This document shows positions 11,569 to 24,400 of a stretch of 64,000 nt of DNA, piece by piece. The stretch spans positions 45,121,914-45,185,913 of the forward strand of contig CM017567.1 in assembly GCA_007844125.1 (NCBI GenBank). The letters are read 5' to 3'. Origin of the DNA: Sinonovacula constricta (taxonomy: Eukaryota > Mollusca > Bivalvia > Cardiida > Solecurtidae). The first letter of the stretch is position 1, and each line of letters starts with the position of its first letter. Position numbers and translations under genes: made by a program. The notes below the pieces were generated by a model, which was not told the DNA's origin, searched no databases, and saw nothing but the letters and a program-made list of their open reading frames with translations.

Positions 11569-14358
11569 ATGACTAGTACGATAGACTATGTTCTTATTCC
11601 TTGTGAATGTTTACATCTAGTTGAGCACTGTGAGGTGGCCACAGATGACTGTCTATTGTACTCCAGACACAGACCTATTTTATTTTGTTTAAATATGCCG
11701 CACAGTGTGGCCAGTAAGTCTACTGATGATCCACGTGAGACTATTGAAAACATCAACTGGAAAAAGGTCTCTGAATCTCACATATGTGCATATATAGGTC
11801 GCCTTGTAGAAGGTCTTGCTAATTTAGAATCTCTAGACAATATGTCGACACAAGAATCCGTCGACAAAGCTTATATCGACATCTGTATGTGTTTAAGAGA
11901 AAGTGCCGTAAGCTGTTTTCCCAAGAAACGGTTTAAAAAACACCTGAAACCATACTGGAATGAGCATCTACAGCAACTTAAGACTGTGCAGCGTAATTGC
12001 TTACAGCAGTGGCGAAGCGCGGGTTGCCCGCATTTTAAAGGTTCTAGAGAGTTTACAGCACTTAAAGATAGTAAGCGAGAGTTCCGGCGTGCGCACCGCA
12101 AACGAGTATACGAGTATCTATTTATTCAAGACCGCGAGCTAGAACGACTTGCTACTGTCGACAATGTTCGGTTCTGGAAGACAATTAACAGTAGAAAACA
12201 AAATAAGCGGTCAGCTTTTGGTGCTGGAATCAAATTTGGAGAAACTGTATACTGTAGTCATGAAGATTTGTGTACACAGTGGGGCTTGTACTTTAAAGAG
12301 TTATACTCACCTGCTGAATGCGATACATTCGATGAGCCATGGAAGGATTATGTGTCTTCCTGTGTCAGTAGTGTGTTTAACTCGATTAAGCCAGATCAGT
12401 CCGCTTCAGTGTCGTGTGACCTGATTAATAAGACAATCGTGTCCTTACCTTCTGGAAAGGCCGGTGGCAAAGACGGCGTACTGTACGAACACTTAAAGTG
12501 CGGACACTCAGTAATCTCCACGGTGCTGTCACGTCTGTATACAGCAATGCTTCGTTTAGGACACGTCCCGGTTAAGATGAAGGAAGGCGTAGTTATAACA
12601 TTATATAAAGGGGGTAAGAAACGGAGAGACGAGCCGTCAAGTTATCGGGCTATAACGTTATCCTCTGTTATCCTTAAAGTTTACGAGACAGTGATTCTGG
12701 AACGGTGTCAAGACAATGTATTGTCTCATATCTCTTTACAACAGGGTGGTTTCCAGTCAGGATTAGGATGTCTGATGACCTCATTTGTGCTAAGAGAATC
12801 TCTGCAACTCGCTAGGGAGCAATCTAGCAAAGTGTATATATGTTGGTTAGATGGGAGATCCGCCTTTGATTGTGTGTGGCAAGACGGGCTGTTCGCCAAA
12901 CTTATTAATATAGACATCGATCACACGACTTTGACAGCCCTGCGAGCGATGTACCAGAACACTCGGTGTTGTGTCAGATTTCAAGGGCGATACTCGGATT
13001 CGTTCCCTGTACTGCAGGGCACAAAGCAAGGAGGGAAAGCTTCACCACTGATGTACTTGGCCTTCATTGATGGCCTTATCCGGGAGCTAGAGGAGAGCCG
13101 ACTTGGAATGTGCATGTTCAACATGGATGTAGGAACGCCAACGGTCGCTGACGATATGGTGTTGGTATGCTTTACCAAGAATTCTCTACAAGAGATGCTC
13201 AACATTTGTGATGCATACTCAAGACGGTGGCGTTACTTCTACAACGCATCCAAGTGCAAAGTTTTAATATTTAACAGTCCTGCTACACGAGCAGTTAACG
13301 GACCTTTCTATCTTGGCTCTGAAGTCCTGCCGGAAGGCTCTTCATACTGTCATCTGGGTGTCATTTGTGACAAAACGCTGTCGAACCATGAGTGCATGAA
13401 GGACGCAGGTGTTAAACTTCGTGGCACGTTTTTGAGCCTCTATAATAATGGCATTGACCTGGGATCCGTTAATCCGGAAACGATGTGTATTTTGTACCGC
13501 ACGGCGGTGTTGCCTAAGGCCTTGTATGGTTGCGAACTGTGGTCACATTATACACGCAGTGATATAAACGCTCTACAAAGAGACCATATGTTTTGCTTGA
13601 AAACAATGCAAGGACTTCGTATGTCTACGAACTCAATGTTTGTTTTGTTAGCTGCAGGCATGCTAGATGTGGAGACAATAGTAGATAAACGAAAACTTAT
13701 CTTCTTTGGACAGCTATGTAGATTGTGTGACAAATATCTCGCCAAGAAAGTGTTTATTCATAGGCTGGTACGGTACTTTAACATAGACAATCAGTGCCTC
13801 GGTTTTATTCCAGATATTGTAAGAATACTCTCAAAATATCAGTTGACAAACTGTGTAATTGACTTTCTTAATGGTGGCACCTTCCCCTCCAAGAATGCGT
13901 GGAAACTAACTGTGAAACGCCACGTTGAAGATAAGTCCTTTATTGTTATGGCTGACAAGCTGGGCGATGCCGAGTGGTTGAGGCCCAGTATCGTGTTGCC
14001 AGGACAGTGTTCCCCCTTATACAAGACAGGGATTTATGTGCCTACATTGTGTCGGACTTTAATGTGTGCCGTGGGTAATTTAGTTTCTAGAAAATTCCCT
14101 CAGAAATGTAACCTTTGCTCGTTGATAACGACGGACCTAATACAACATAAACTGTTGCTGTGTCACAAGAACTATTGTGAAAGAGAGACTCTCATTGTTT
14201 TGTACATCAACAGAGTTGGTTTGATGTCTTTTTCGCGATTAATGCATGACAGCATCTCCGGACAATGTCAGTTGCTGATGAAAACAGCTTTAAGCAATGA
14301 TCTACACATGCTTGTAAATCCATCTCTAGCCTGGTGCCTTTATCGGATGCTGCATTAG
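11569..14358 (+). CDS. LINE ORF2-type polyprotein, N-terminally truncated: endonuclease tail, reverse transcriptase, zinc knuckle
   Basis: The frame is open for 929 codons. Residues 3-37 (STIDYVLI ... YSRHRPI) are the end of an APE-type endonuclease. The same frame stays open upstream to about 11491 but enters satellite sequence at 11509, so the start ATG is only the first internal methionine. Reverse transcriptase spans about residues 290-560. It has SGKAGGKDG and YEHLK at 296-309, the first catalytic Asp in WLDGRSAFD (D428), GTKQGG at 484-489, and the Asp pair in VADDM (D528, D529). The C-terminal part has CELW and a C-x2-C...H...C knuckle (CNLCS ... HKLLLC, about 848-868). In an active element this protein nicks target DNA and copies its own RNA. 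Without most of the endonuclease this copy cannot be autonomous, although the polymerase residues look intact. Confidence 0.9.
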   Translation: MTSTIDYVLIPCECLHLVEHCEVATDDCLLYSRHRPILFCLNMPHSVASKSTDDPRETIENINWKKVSESHICAYIGRLVEGLANLESLDNMSTQESVDKAYIDICMCLRESAVSCFPKKRFKKHLKPYWNEHLQQLKTVQRNCLQQWRSAGCPHFKGSREFTALKDSKREFRRAHRKRVYEYLFIQDRELERLATVDNVRFWKTINSRKQNKRSAFGAGIKFGETVYCSHEDLCTQWGLYFKELYSPAECDTFDEPWKDYVSSCVSSVFNSIKPDQSASVSCDLINKTIVSLPSGKAGGKDGVLYEHLKCGHSVISTVLSRLYTAMLRLGHVPVKMKEGVVITLYKGGKKRRDEPSSYRAITLSSVILKVYETVILERCQDNVLSHISLQQGGFQSGLGCLMTSFVLRESLQLAREQSSKVYICWLDGRSAFDCVWQDGLFAKLINIDIDHTTLTALRAMYQNTRCCVRFQGRYSDSFPVLQGTKQGGKASPLMYLAFIDGLIRELEESRLGMCMFNMDVGTPTVADDMVLVCFTKNSLQEMLNICDAYSRRWRYFYNASKCKVLIFNSPATRAVNGPFYLGSEVLPEGSSYCHLGVICDKTLSNHECMKDAGVKLRGTFLSLYNNGIDLGSVNPETMCILYRTAVLPKALYGCELWSHYTRSDINALQRDHMFCLKTMQGLRMSTNSMFVLLAAGMLDVETIVDKRKLIFFGQLCRLCDKYLAKKVFIHRLVRYFNIDNQCLGFIPDIVRILSKYQLTNCVIDFLNGGTFPSKNAWKLTVKRHVEDKSFIVMADKLGDAEWLRPSIVLPGQCSPLYKTGIYVPTLCRTLMCAVGNLVSRKFPQKCNLCSLITTDLIQHKLLLCHKNYCERETLIVLYINRVGLMSFSRLMHDSISGQCQLLMKTALSNDLHMLVNPSLAWCLYRMLH

Positions 14359-15253
14359 TGTTGATATGCTTACAGATACACATCTTTGTGCAAAACAAAT
14401 ACTGACAATTCTAATACTCTATACGTGCATATATGTATGTTTCAGATCGTGTCTTCTGGAGTTCAGAAGGTCCAACAATTTCACCAACATTATTGCTCTT
14501 ACTTACAATGTAAAACTTTTCATTTTTAATAGTACGTTTTCATTACTTGTTGCGAGACTATGCTTCTTGTGATAAATTTGTATAATCGGTTAATGGTGTA
14601 ACCATTGTTGTCTATTCTGTTCCTATTAGTTATGGATCTTACTTTTCGTTTCGGTAAGGTCTCTTTTATTTTATTTTCTCACATTAGTATTGTACTAATG
14701 CAAGCGTGTGTTTTTTTGGCAACCGCACTCTGTAAATCATAACGATTCTTCCATTTCGTTTCGGAAAGAATTACCACTGTTTTACAAGTGCTAGTATAAC
14801 GTGTATTAATCCACTTTCTGCTAAACCAGAAGCACTTAGCATATGCACGTACCTGCTGCTAATGTCTACTCTTATTAGTGTGGTAGACTATGAGAATTAC
14901 TTCTTAAGAATGGAAATTGCCTTGTTAACTTAGCAATAATATAATAACTTAACTTAACAATAATCCTGCTTTTGATAAACGTAGAACATTGCATACATTC
15001 TTGCAGCTGTATTGATTAATATATTGTTCTGCTTGCCATTGTCAACCTTGGTAAATACGGTTCATATTACATAAGAGGTTTAAATCTGAGTGTAAATTCT
15101 AAATAAGTAAATACAAACTCGTATGAACTTTTTTCTGTTATGAGTTTACTGTCTTGACTCTATGGTCAAAGCTATGCCTATTGTCTATTTGTAAGTTGAT
15201 TTAATTGTTTTGTTATAACTATGTATAATGTTGTTTTTTTGTTGTTTTTTTTC

Positions 15254-15290
<37 letters not shown>

Positions 15291-15438
15291 TATTATTGTC
15301 ACGTAACATCTTCAATGTAACGCATTGTAGTGTGTAAATTGTAGTTCTATTTAAATAATGTATTATATTGTTCTTGTATTGTACATATGCATTATGCTCT
15401 CCAGTATTTGGAGGTAATAAAAGATATCTATCTATCTA
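14359..15438 (+). other. LINE 3' UTR with poly-T tract and (TATC)n tail
   Basis: AT-rich, non-coding. Contains a 44-bp T run (15255-15298). It ends with AATAAA (15416-15421) and a short (TATC)n tail directly abutting the right target-site duplication. Confidence 0.75.
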
Positions 15439-15482
15439 TCTGGTGAGAGAATGGATGCTGTGAACACGGCGACGCGTGGTCG
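15439..15482. repeat. Right copy of 44-bp target-site duplication
   Basis: Identical to 10399-10442; followed by TTAAGGGGTGGTCCC, the original right flank of the target. Confidence 0.85.
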
Positions 15483-16461
15483 TTAAGGGGTGGTCCCACT
15501 AAATACCGACCGGAAGTAGAATGTGTGACATCGACTTTTTCTCTTTAGTAACAGTCTGTTGCTATGTTTTGGCATTAAATTTCCTATTTTGAAGGTAATC
15601 TGAACCTTTTGGTACCAAAAGGAAGCTGAAACTATGTAGAATTAAAAGAAAACAAAAGTCTCTAACCCCTATGCACAATAATGGACTGATCTACTTGTAC
15701 AGAAAGTACATATTTCATTGAAATTTGGCGGTTACCGACTGGCAATTTGGCGGTATGCGCAGTCTATGAAGCTGAAATTCTTACAAGTTGCAAAAGTTGC
15801 CTTATTTCTGGGTCTTTTGGAAAGACAATAAATAGCTCATTTCACCTATATATGGTTATGGGGGTCCATCATAACTTGGTCATGGTGCAATTTGTTTCCA
15901 TCTTTTCGCGATTCACTATAGAATATAGAACAAACTAATTTAGTGTCGTCTAACCTTAACTTCGGCAATCTCCCATGCAGAGTTGTCGTTCGTTCCTCTC
16001 TCTGTTATGAGCGGAAATCGCTACTTACACACCGTTTAAGTCAGGTTGTAAAGTACACACCAGACAAGTCGGGTCAATGGGCGGAATAAAGGCTGGGATA
16101 GGCGGGAGTAATGATAAAATGCTATGCCGTACTACTCAATTTTGAATTGCATACTGAGTAGTCTCATCCTCGGATACCCAGGGTGATTCCGCTCGCTACA
16201 TCGTCGATGGAGGATGGAGCAGTCTTAGACATAACGATTTTAAATAATTACAATGTGATAAATCACTGTATTTAAATTTGTATGAAAAAAAAGTTTAATT
16301 GTCGTTTTTTTATAGACAACAATGAAAACATACTATAAATAATTACATGTGCTAAATCCCTTTATTTAAATTTGGATGAAAAAAGTTTAATTGTCGTTTT
16401 TTTAATGACAACAAGGAAAACATACTATAAATATGGATAATAATAGTATATATTAAATTAA
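15483..16461. repeat. Intervening sequence with degenerate monomer pieces and a two-copy 97-bp repeat
   Basis: No gene recognised. At 16038-16047 (AAGTCAGGTT) and 16054-16075 (ACACACCAGACAAGTCGGGT) there are pieces of the satellite monomer about 400 bp outside the array. From about 16243 to 16434, a unit of roughly 97 bp containing TTTAATTGTCGTTTTTTTA and ACATACTATAAAT is present twice. Confidence 0.7.
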
Positions 16462-18639
16462 TTTAAGTCAGGCAGCTGGATGTTCGCTCTAGCCTCTAAT
16501 AGTGATATAATTACGTGCCCACCAGACAAGTCAGGTCGCTGGAAGGTCGCTCTAGGCAATTATAGCAATATAATTATGTGCACACCAGAGAAGTCACTTC
16601 GCTGGAAGGTCGCTCTACCCTCTTATAGCAATATAATTACGTCACACCAGACAAGTCAGGTAGCTGGATGTTTACTCTACCCTCTTATAGCAATATAATT
16701 ACGTCACACCAGACAAGTCAGGTAGCTGGATGTTTACTCTACCCTCTTATAGCAATATAATTACGTCACACCAGACAAGTCAGGTAGCTGGATGTTTGCT
16801 CTACCCTCTTATAGCAATATAATTACGTCACACCAGACAAGTCAGGTCGCTGGAAGGTCGCTCTACCCTCTTATAGCAATATAATTACGTGCACACCAGA
16901 CAAGTCACTTCGCTGGAAGGTCGCTCTACCCTCTTATAGCAATATAATTACGTCACACCAGACAAGTCAGGTAGCTGGATGTTTGCTCTAGCCTCTAATA
17001 GTGATATAATTACGTGCACACCAGACAAGTCACTTCGCTGGAAGGTCGCTCTACCCTCTTATAGCAATATAATTACGTGCACACCAGACAAGTCACTTCG
17101 CTGGAAGGTCGCTCTACCCTCTTATAGCAATATAATTACGTCACACCAGACAAGTCAGGTAGCCGGATGTTTACTCTACCCTCTTATAGCAATATAATTA
17201 CGTCACACCAGACAAGTCAGGTAGCTGGATGTTTACTCTACCCTCTTATAGCAATATAATTACGTCACACCAGACAAGTCAGGCAGCTGGAAGGTCGCTA
17301 TACCCTCTTATAGCAATATAATTACGTCACACCAGACAAGTCAGGTAGCTGGAAGGTATCTACCCTTTTATAGCAATATCATTACGTGCACACGAGACAA
17401 GTCACTTCGCTGGAAGGTCGTTCTACACTTTTATAGCAATATAATTACGTCACACCAGACAAGTCAGGTAGCTGGAAGGTATCTACACTTTTATAGCAAT
17501 ATAATTACGTGCACACGAGACAAGTCACTTCGCTTGAAGGTCGTACTACACTTTTACAGCAATATGATTACGTGCACACCAGACAAGTCAGGTAGCTGGA
17601 AGGTATCTACACTTTTATAGCAATATAATTACGTCACACCAGACAAGTCAGGTAGCTGGAAGGTATCTACACTTTTATAGCAATATAATTACGTCACACC
17701 AGACAAGTCAGGTAGCTGGAAGGTATCTACCCTTTTATAGCAATATAATTACGTCACACCAGACAAGTCACTTCGCTGGAAGGTCGTTCTACACTTTTAT
17801 AGCAATATAATTACGTCACACCAGACAAGTCAGGAAGCTGGAAGGTATCTACCCTTTTATAGCAATATAATTACGTCACACCAGACAAGTCACTTCGCTG
17901 GAAGGTCGTTCTACACTTTTATAGCAATATAATTACGTCACACCAGACAAGTCAGGTAGCTGGAAGGTATCTACACTTTTATAGAAATATAATTACGTGC
18001 ACACCAGACAAGTCAGGTAGCTGGAAGGTCGCTACCCTCTTATAACAATATAATTACGTCACACCAGACAAGTCAGGCAGCTGGAAGGTCGCTATCCTCT
18101 TATAGCAATATTATTACGTGCACACCAGACAAGTCAGGTAGCTGGAAGGTCGCTCTACCCTCTTATAGCAATATAATTACGTGCACACCAGACAAGTCAG
18201 GTAGCTGGAAGGTCGTTCTACACTTTTATAGCAATATAATTACGTCACACCAGACAAGTCAGGTAGCTGGAAGGTATCTACACTTTTATAGCAATATAAT
18301 TACGTGCACACCAGACAAGTCAGGTAGCTGGAAGGTCGCTACCCTCTTATAACAATATAATTACGTCACACCAGACAAGTCAGGCAGCTGGAAGGTCGCT
18401 ATCCTCTTATAGCAATATTATTACGTGCACACCAGACAAGTCAGGTAGCTGGAAGGTCGCTACCCTCTTATAGCAATATAATAACGAGCACACCAGACAA
18501 GTCAGGTAGCTGGAAGGTCGCTCTACCCTCTTATAGCAATATAATTACGTGCACACCAGACAAGTCAGGTAGCTGGAAGGTCGCTCTACCCTCTTATAGC
18601 AATATAATTACGTGCACACCAGACAAGTCAGGTAGTTGG

Positions 18640-20862
18640 ATGTTCGCTCTAGCCTCTGATAGTGATATAATTACGTGCACACAAGACAAGTTAGGTAGCT
18701 GGATGTTCGCTCTACCCTCTTATAGCAATATAATTACGTGCACACCAGACAAGTCAGGTAGTTGGATGTTCGCTCTAGCCTCTGATAGTGATATAATTAC
18801 GTGCACACAAGACAAGTTAGGTAGCTGGATGTTCGCTCTACCCTCTTATAGCAATATAATTACGTGCACACCAGACAAGTCAGGTCGCTGGAAAGTCGCT
18901 CTAGCCTCTGATAGTGATATGATTACGTGCACACCAGACAAGTTAGGTAGCTGGAAGGTCGCTCTACCCTCTTATAGCAATATAATTACGTGCATACCAG
19001 ACAAGTCAGGTAGCTGGAAGGTCTCTCTACCCTCTTATAGCAATATAATAACGTGCACACCAGACAAGTCAGGTAGCTGGAAGGTCGCTCTACCCTCTTA
19101 TAGCAATATTATTACGTGCACACCAGACAAGTCAGGTAGCTGGAAGGTCGCTCTACACTGTTATAGCAATATTATTACGTGCACACCAGACAAGTCAGGT
19201 CGCTGGAAGGTCGCTTTACCCTCTTATAGCAATATAATTACGTGCACACCAGACAAGTTAGGTAGCTGGATGTTCGCTCTACCCTCTTATAGCAATATAA
19301 TTACGTGCACACCAGACAAGTCAGGTCGCTGGAAGGTCGCTCTAGCCTCTTATAGCAATATAATTACGTGCACACCAGACAAGTCAGGTTGCTGGAAGGT
19401 CGCTCTAGCCTCTTATAGCAATATAATTACGTGCACACCAGACAAGTTAGGTAGCTGGAAGGTCGCTCTACCCTCTTATAGCAATATAATTACGTGCACA
19501 CCAGACAAGTCAGGTCGCTGGAAGGTCGCTCTAGCCTCTTATAGCAATATAATTACGTGCACACCAGACAAGTTAGGTAGCTGGATGTTCGCTCTACCCT
19601 CTTATAGCAATATAATTACGTGCACACCAGACAAGTCAGGTCGCTGGATGTTCGCTCTAGTCTCTTATAGCAATATAATTACGTGCACACCAGACAAGTT
19701 AGGTAGCTGGATGTTCGCTCTACCCTCTTATAGCAATATAATAACGTGCACACCAGACAAGTCATGTAGTTGGAAGGTCGCTCTAGCCTCTTATAGCAAT
19801 ATAATTACGTGCACACCAGACAAGTCAGGTAGTTGGAAGGTCGCTCTACCCTCTTATAGCAATATAATTACGTGCACACCAGACAAGTCAGGTAGCTGGA
19901 AGGTCGCTCTACCCTCTTATAGCAATATAATTACGTGCACACCAGACAAGTCAGGTAGCTGGAAAGTCGCTCTAGCCTCTAATAGTGATATAATTACGTG
20001 CACACCAGACAAGTCAGGTAGCTGGAAGGTCGCTCTACCCTCTTATAGCAATATAATTACGTGCACACCAGACAAGTCAGGTAGTTGGAAGGTCGCTCTA
20101 CCCTCTTATAGCAATATAATTACTTGCACACCAGACAAGTTAGGTAGTTGGAAGGTCGCTCTACACTCTTATAGCAATATAATTACGTGCACCCCAGACA
20201 AGTCAGGTAGCTGGAAGGTCGCTCTACCCTCTTATAGCAATATAATTACGTGCACACCAGACAAGTTAGGTAGTTGGAAGGTCGCTCTAGCCTCTTATAG
20301 CAATATAATTACGTGCACACCAGACAAGTCAGGTAGTTGGAAGGTCGCTCTAGACTCTTATAGCAATATAATTATGTGCACACCAGACAAGTTAGGTAGC
20401 TGGAAGGTCGCTCTAGCCTCTTATAGCAATATAATAACGTGCACACCAGACAAGTCAGGTAGTTGGATGTTCGCTCTACCCTCTTATAGCAATATAATTA
20501 CGTGCACACCAGACAAGTTAGGTAGCTGGAAGGTCGCTCTACCCTCTTATAGCAATATAATAACGTGCACACCAGACAAGTCAGGTAGTTGGATGTTCGC
20601 TCTACCCTCTTATAGCAATATAATTACGTGCACACAAGACAAGTTAGGTAGTTGGAAGGTCGCTCTAGCCTCTTATAGCAATATAATTACGTGCACACCA
20701 GACAAGTCAGGTAGCTGGAAGGTCGCTCTACCCTCTTATAGCAATATAATTACGTCACACCAGACAAGTCAGGTAGCTGGAAGGTATCTACACTTTTATA
20801 GCAATATAATTACGTGCACACCAGACAAGTCAGGTAGCTGGAAGGTCGCTACCCTCTTATAA
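18640..20862. repeat. 63-bp monomer block, first copy of a 2.8-kb higher-order duplication; 740-codon open frame
   Basis: An almost pure run of 63-bp monomers, open on the plus strand for 740 codons. Its variant order is repeated 2817 bp downstream: the monomer starting at 18640 corresponds to 21457, and the rare ACCCCAGACA at 20191 corresponds to 23008. The translation is a 21-residue repeat of the type SWKVALPSYSNIITCTPDKS. Changes between monomers are both synonymous (ATAATTACG/ATAATAACG, AGC/AGT) and non-synonymous. There is no signal peptide, start context or flanking exon to support a gene. Confidence 0.85.
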
Positions 20863-21456
20863 CAATATAATTACGTCACACCAGACAAGTCAGGCAGCTG
20901 GAAGGTCGCTATCCTCTTATAGCAATATTATTACGTGCACACCAGACAAGTCAGGTAGCTGGAAGGTCGCTCTACCCTCTTATAGCAATATAATTACGTG
21001 CACACCAGACAAGTCAGGTAGCTGGAAGGTCGCTACCCTCTTTTAGCAATATAATTACGTCACACCAGACAAGTCAGGTAGCTGGAAGGTCGCTACCCTC
21101 TTATAGCAATATAATTACGCCACACCAGACAAGTCAGGTAGCTGGAAGGTCGCTTTCCTCTTATAGCAATATTATTACGTGCACACCAGACAAGTCAGGT
21201 AGTTGGAAGGTCGCTCTACCCTTTTATAGCAATATAATTACGTGCACACGAGACAAGTCACTTCGCTGGAAGGTCGTTCTACACTTTTATAGCAATATAA
21301 TTACGTGCACACCAGACAAGTCAGGTAGCTGGAAGGTCGCTACCCTCTTATAGCAATATAATAACGTGCACACCAGACAAGTCAGGTAGCTGGAAGGTCG
21401 CTCTACCCTCTTATAGCAATATAATTACGTGCACACCAGACAAGTCAGGTAGTTGG

Positions 21457-24400
21457 ATGTTCGCTCTAGCCTCTGATAGTGATATAATTATGTGCACACC
21501 AGACAAGTTAGGTAGCTGGATGTTCGCTCTACCCTCTTATAGCAATATAATTACGTGCACACCAGACAAGTCAGGTCGCTGGAAAGTCGCTCTAGCCTCT
21601 GACAGTGATATGATTACGTGCACACCAGACAAGTTAGGTAGCTGGATGTTCGCTCTACCCTCTTATAGCAATATAATAACGTGCACACCAGACAAGTCAG
21701 GTCGCTGGAAGGTCGCTTTACCCTCTTATAGCAATATAATTACGTGCACACCAGACAAGTCAGGTAGCTGGAAGGTCGCTTTACCCTCTTATAGCAATAT
21801 AATTACGTGCACACCAGACAAGTCAGGTAGCTGGAAGGTCGCTCTACCCTCTTATAGCAATATAATTACGTGCACACCAGACAAGTCAGGTCGCTGGAAG
21901 GTCGCTCTAGCCTCTTATAGCAATATTATTACGTGCACACCAGACAAGTCAGGTAGCTGGAAGGTCGCTCTACCCTCTTATAGCAATATAATAACGTGCA
22001 CACCAGACAAGTCAGGTCGCTGGAAGGTCGCTCTACCCTCTTATAGCAATATAATTACGTGCACACCAGACAAGTTAGGTAGCTGGAAGGTCGCTCTACC
22101 CTCTTATAGCAATATAATTACGTGCACACCAGACAAGTCAGGTCGCTGGAAGGTCGCTCTACCCTCTTATAGCAATATAATTACGTGCACACCAGACAAG
22201 TCATGTAGTTGGAAGGTCGCTCTAGCCTCTTATAGCAATATAATTACGTGCACACCAGACAAGTCAGGTAGCTGGAAGGTCGCTCTACCCTCTTATAGCA
22301 ATATAATTACGTGCACACCAGACAAGTCATGTAGTTGGAAGGTCGCTCTACCCTCTTATAGCAATATAATTACGTGCACACCAGACAAGTCAGGTAGCTG
22401 GAAGGTCGCTCTACCCTCTTATAGCAATATAATTACGTGCACACCAGACAAGTCAGGTAGCTGGAAGGTCGCTCTACCCTCTTATAGCAATATAATTACG
22501 TGCACACCAGACAAGTCAGGTAGCTGGAAGGTCGCTCTACCCTCTTATAGCAATATAATTACGTGCACACCAGACAAGTCATGTAGTTGGAAGGTCGCTC
22601 TAGCCTCTTATAGCAATATAATTACGTGCACACCAGACAAGTCAGGTAGCTGGAAGGTCGCTCTACCCTCTTATAGCAATATAATTACGTGCACACCAGA
22701 CAAGTCAGGTAGCTGGAAGGTCGCTCTACCCTCTTATAGCAATATAATTACGTGCACACCAGACAAGTCAGGTAGCTGGAAAGTCGCTCTAGCCTCTAAT
22801 AGTGATATAATTACGTGCACACCAGACAAGTCAGGTAGCTGGAAGGTCGCTCTACCCTCTTATAGCAATATAATTACGTGCACACCAGACAAGTCAGGTA
22901 GGTGGAAGGTCGCTCTACCCTCTTATAGCAATATAATTACTTGCACACCAGACAAGTTAGGTAGTTGGAAGGTCGCTCTACACTCTTATAGCAATATAAT
23001 TACGTGCACCCCAGACAAGTCAGGTAGCTGGAAGGTCGCTCTACCCTCTTATAGCAATATAATTACGTGCACACCAGACAAGTTAGGTAGTTGGAAGGTC
23101 GCTCTAGCCTCTTATAGCAATATAATTACGTGCACACCAGACAAGTCAGGTAGTTGGAAGGTCGCTCTAGCCTCTTATAGCAATATAATTATGTGCACAC
23201 CAGACAAGTTAGGTAGCTGGAAGGTCGCTCTAGCCTCTTATAGCAATATAATAACGTGCACACCAGACAAGTCAGGTAGTTGGATGTTCGCTCTACCCTC
23301 TTATAGCAATATAATTACGTGCACACCAGACAAGTTAGGTAGCTGGAAGGTCGCTCTACCCTCTTATAGCAATATAATAACGTGCACACCAGACAAGTCA
23401 GGTAGTTGGATGTTCGCTCTACCCTCTTATAGCAATATAATTACGTGCACACCAGACAAGTTAGGTAGTTGGAAGGTCGCTCTAGCCTCTTATAGCAATA
23501 TAATTACGTGCACACCAGACAAGTCAGGTAGCTGGAAGGTCGCTCTACCCTCTTATAGCAATATAATTACGTGCACACCAGACAAGTCAGGTAGCTGGAT
23601 GTACGCTCTAGCCTCTTATAGCAATATAATTACGTGCACACCAGACAAGTCAGGTCGCTGGATGTTCGCTCTAGCCTCTTATAGCAATATAATTACGTGC
23701 ACACCAGACAAGTCAGGTAGCTGGAAGGTCGCTCTAGCCTCTTATAGCAATATAATTACGTGCATACCAGACAAGTCAGGTAGCTGGAAGGTCGCTCTAG
23801 CCTCTTATAGCAATATAATTACGTGCACACCAGACAAGTCAGGTAGCTGGAAGGTCGCTCTACCCTCTTATAGCAATATAATTACGTGCACACCAGACAA
23901 GTCAGGTAGCTGGAAGGTCGCTCTACCCTCTTATAGCAATATAATTACGTGCACACCAGACAAGTCAGGTAGTTGGAAGGTCGCTCTAGCCTCTTATAGC
24001 AAGATAATTACGTGCACACCAGACAAGTCAGGTAGCTCGAAGGTCGCTCTACCCTCTTATAGCAATATCATTACGTGCACACCAGACAAGTCAGGTAGCT
24101 GGATGGTCGCTCTACCCTCTTATAGCAATATTTTTACGTGCACACCAGACAAGTCAGGTCGCTGGAAGGTCGCTCTACCCTCTTATAGCAATATAATTAC
24201 GTGCACACCAGACAAGTCACTTCGCTGGAAGGTCGTTCTACACTTTTATAGCAATATAATTACGTGCACACCAGACAAGTCAGGTAGCTGGATGTTCGCT
24301 CTAGCCTCTGATAGTGATATAATTACGTGCACACGAGAAAAGTCAGGTCGCTGGAAGGTCGCTCTACCCTCTTATAGCAACATAATTACGTGCACACCAG

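Larger units (their letters stand above)
11509..15438 (+). mobile_element. 5'-truncated APE-type LINE retrotransposon body
   Basis: The order is: the C-terminal end of an endonuclease domain, reverse transcriptase, a C-terminal zinc-knuckle region, a 3' UTR of about 1.08 kb, and a 3' end AATAAAAGATATCTATCTATC. The short tandem tail and the flanking target-site duplication are hallmarks of target-primed reverse transcription. Clade assignment (CR1/L2/jockey-like) is an impression from the motifs and needs a tree. The intact reading frame suggests a fairly recent insertion. Confidence 0.85.
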
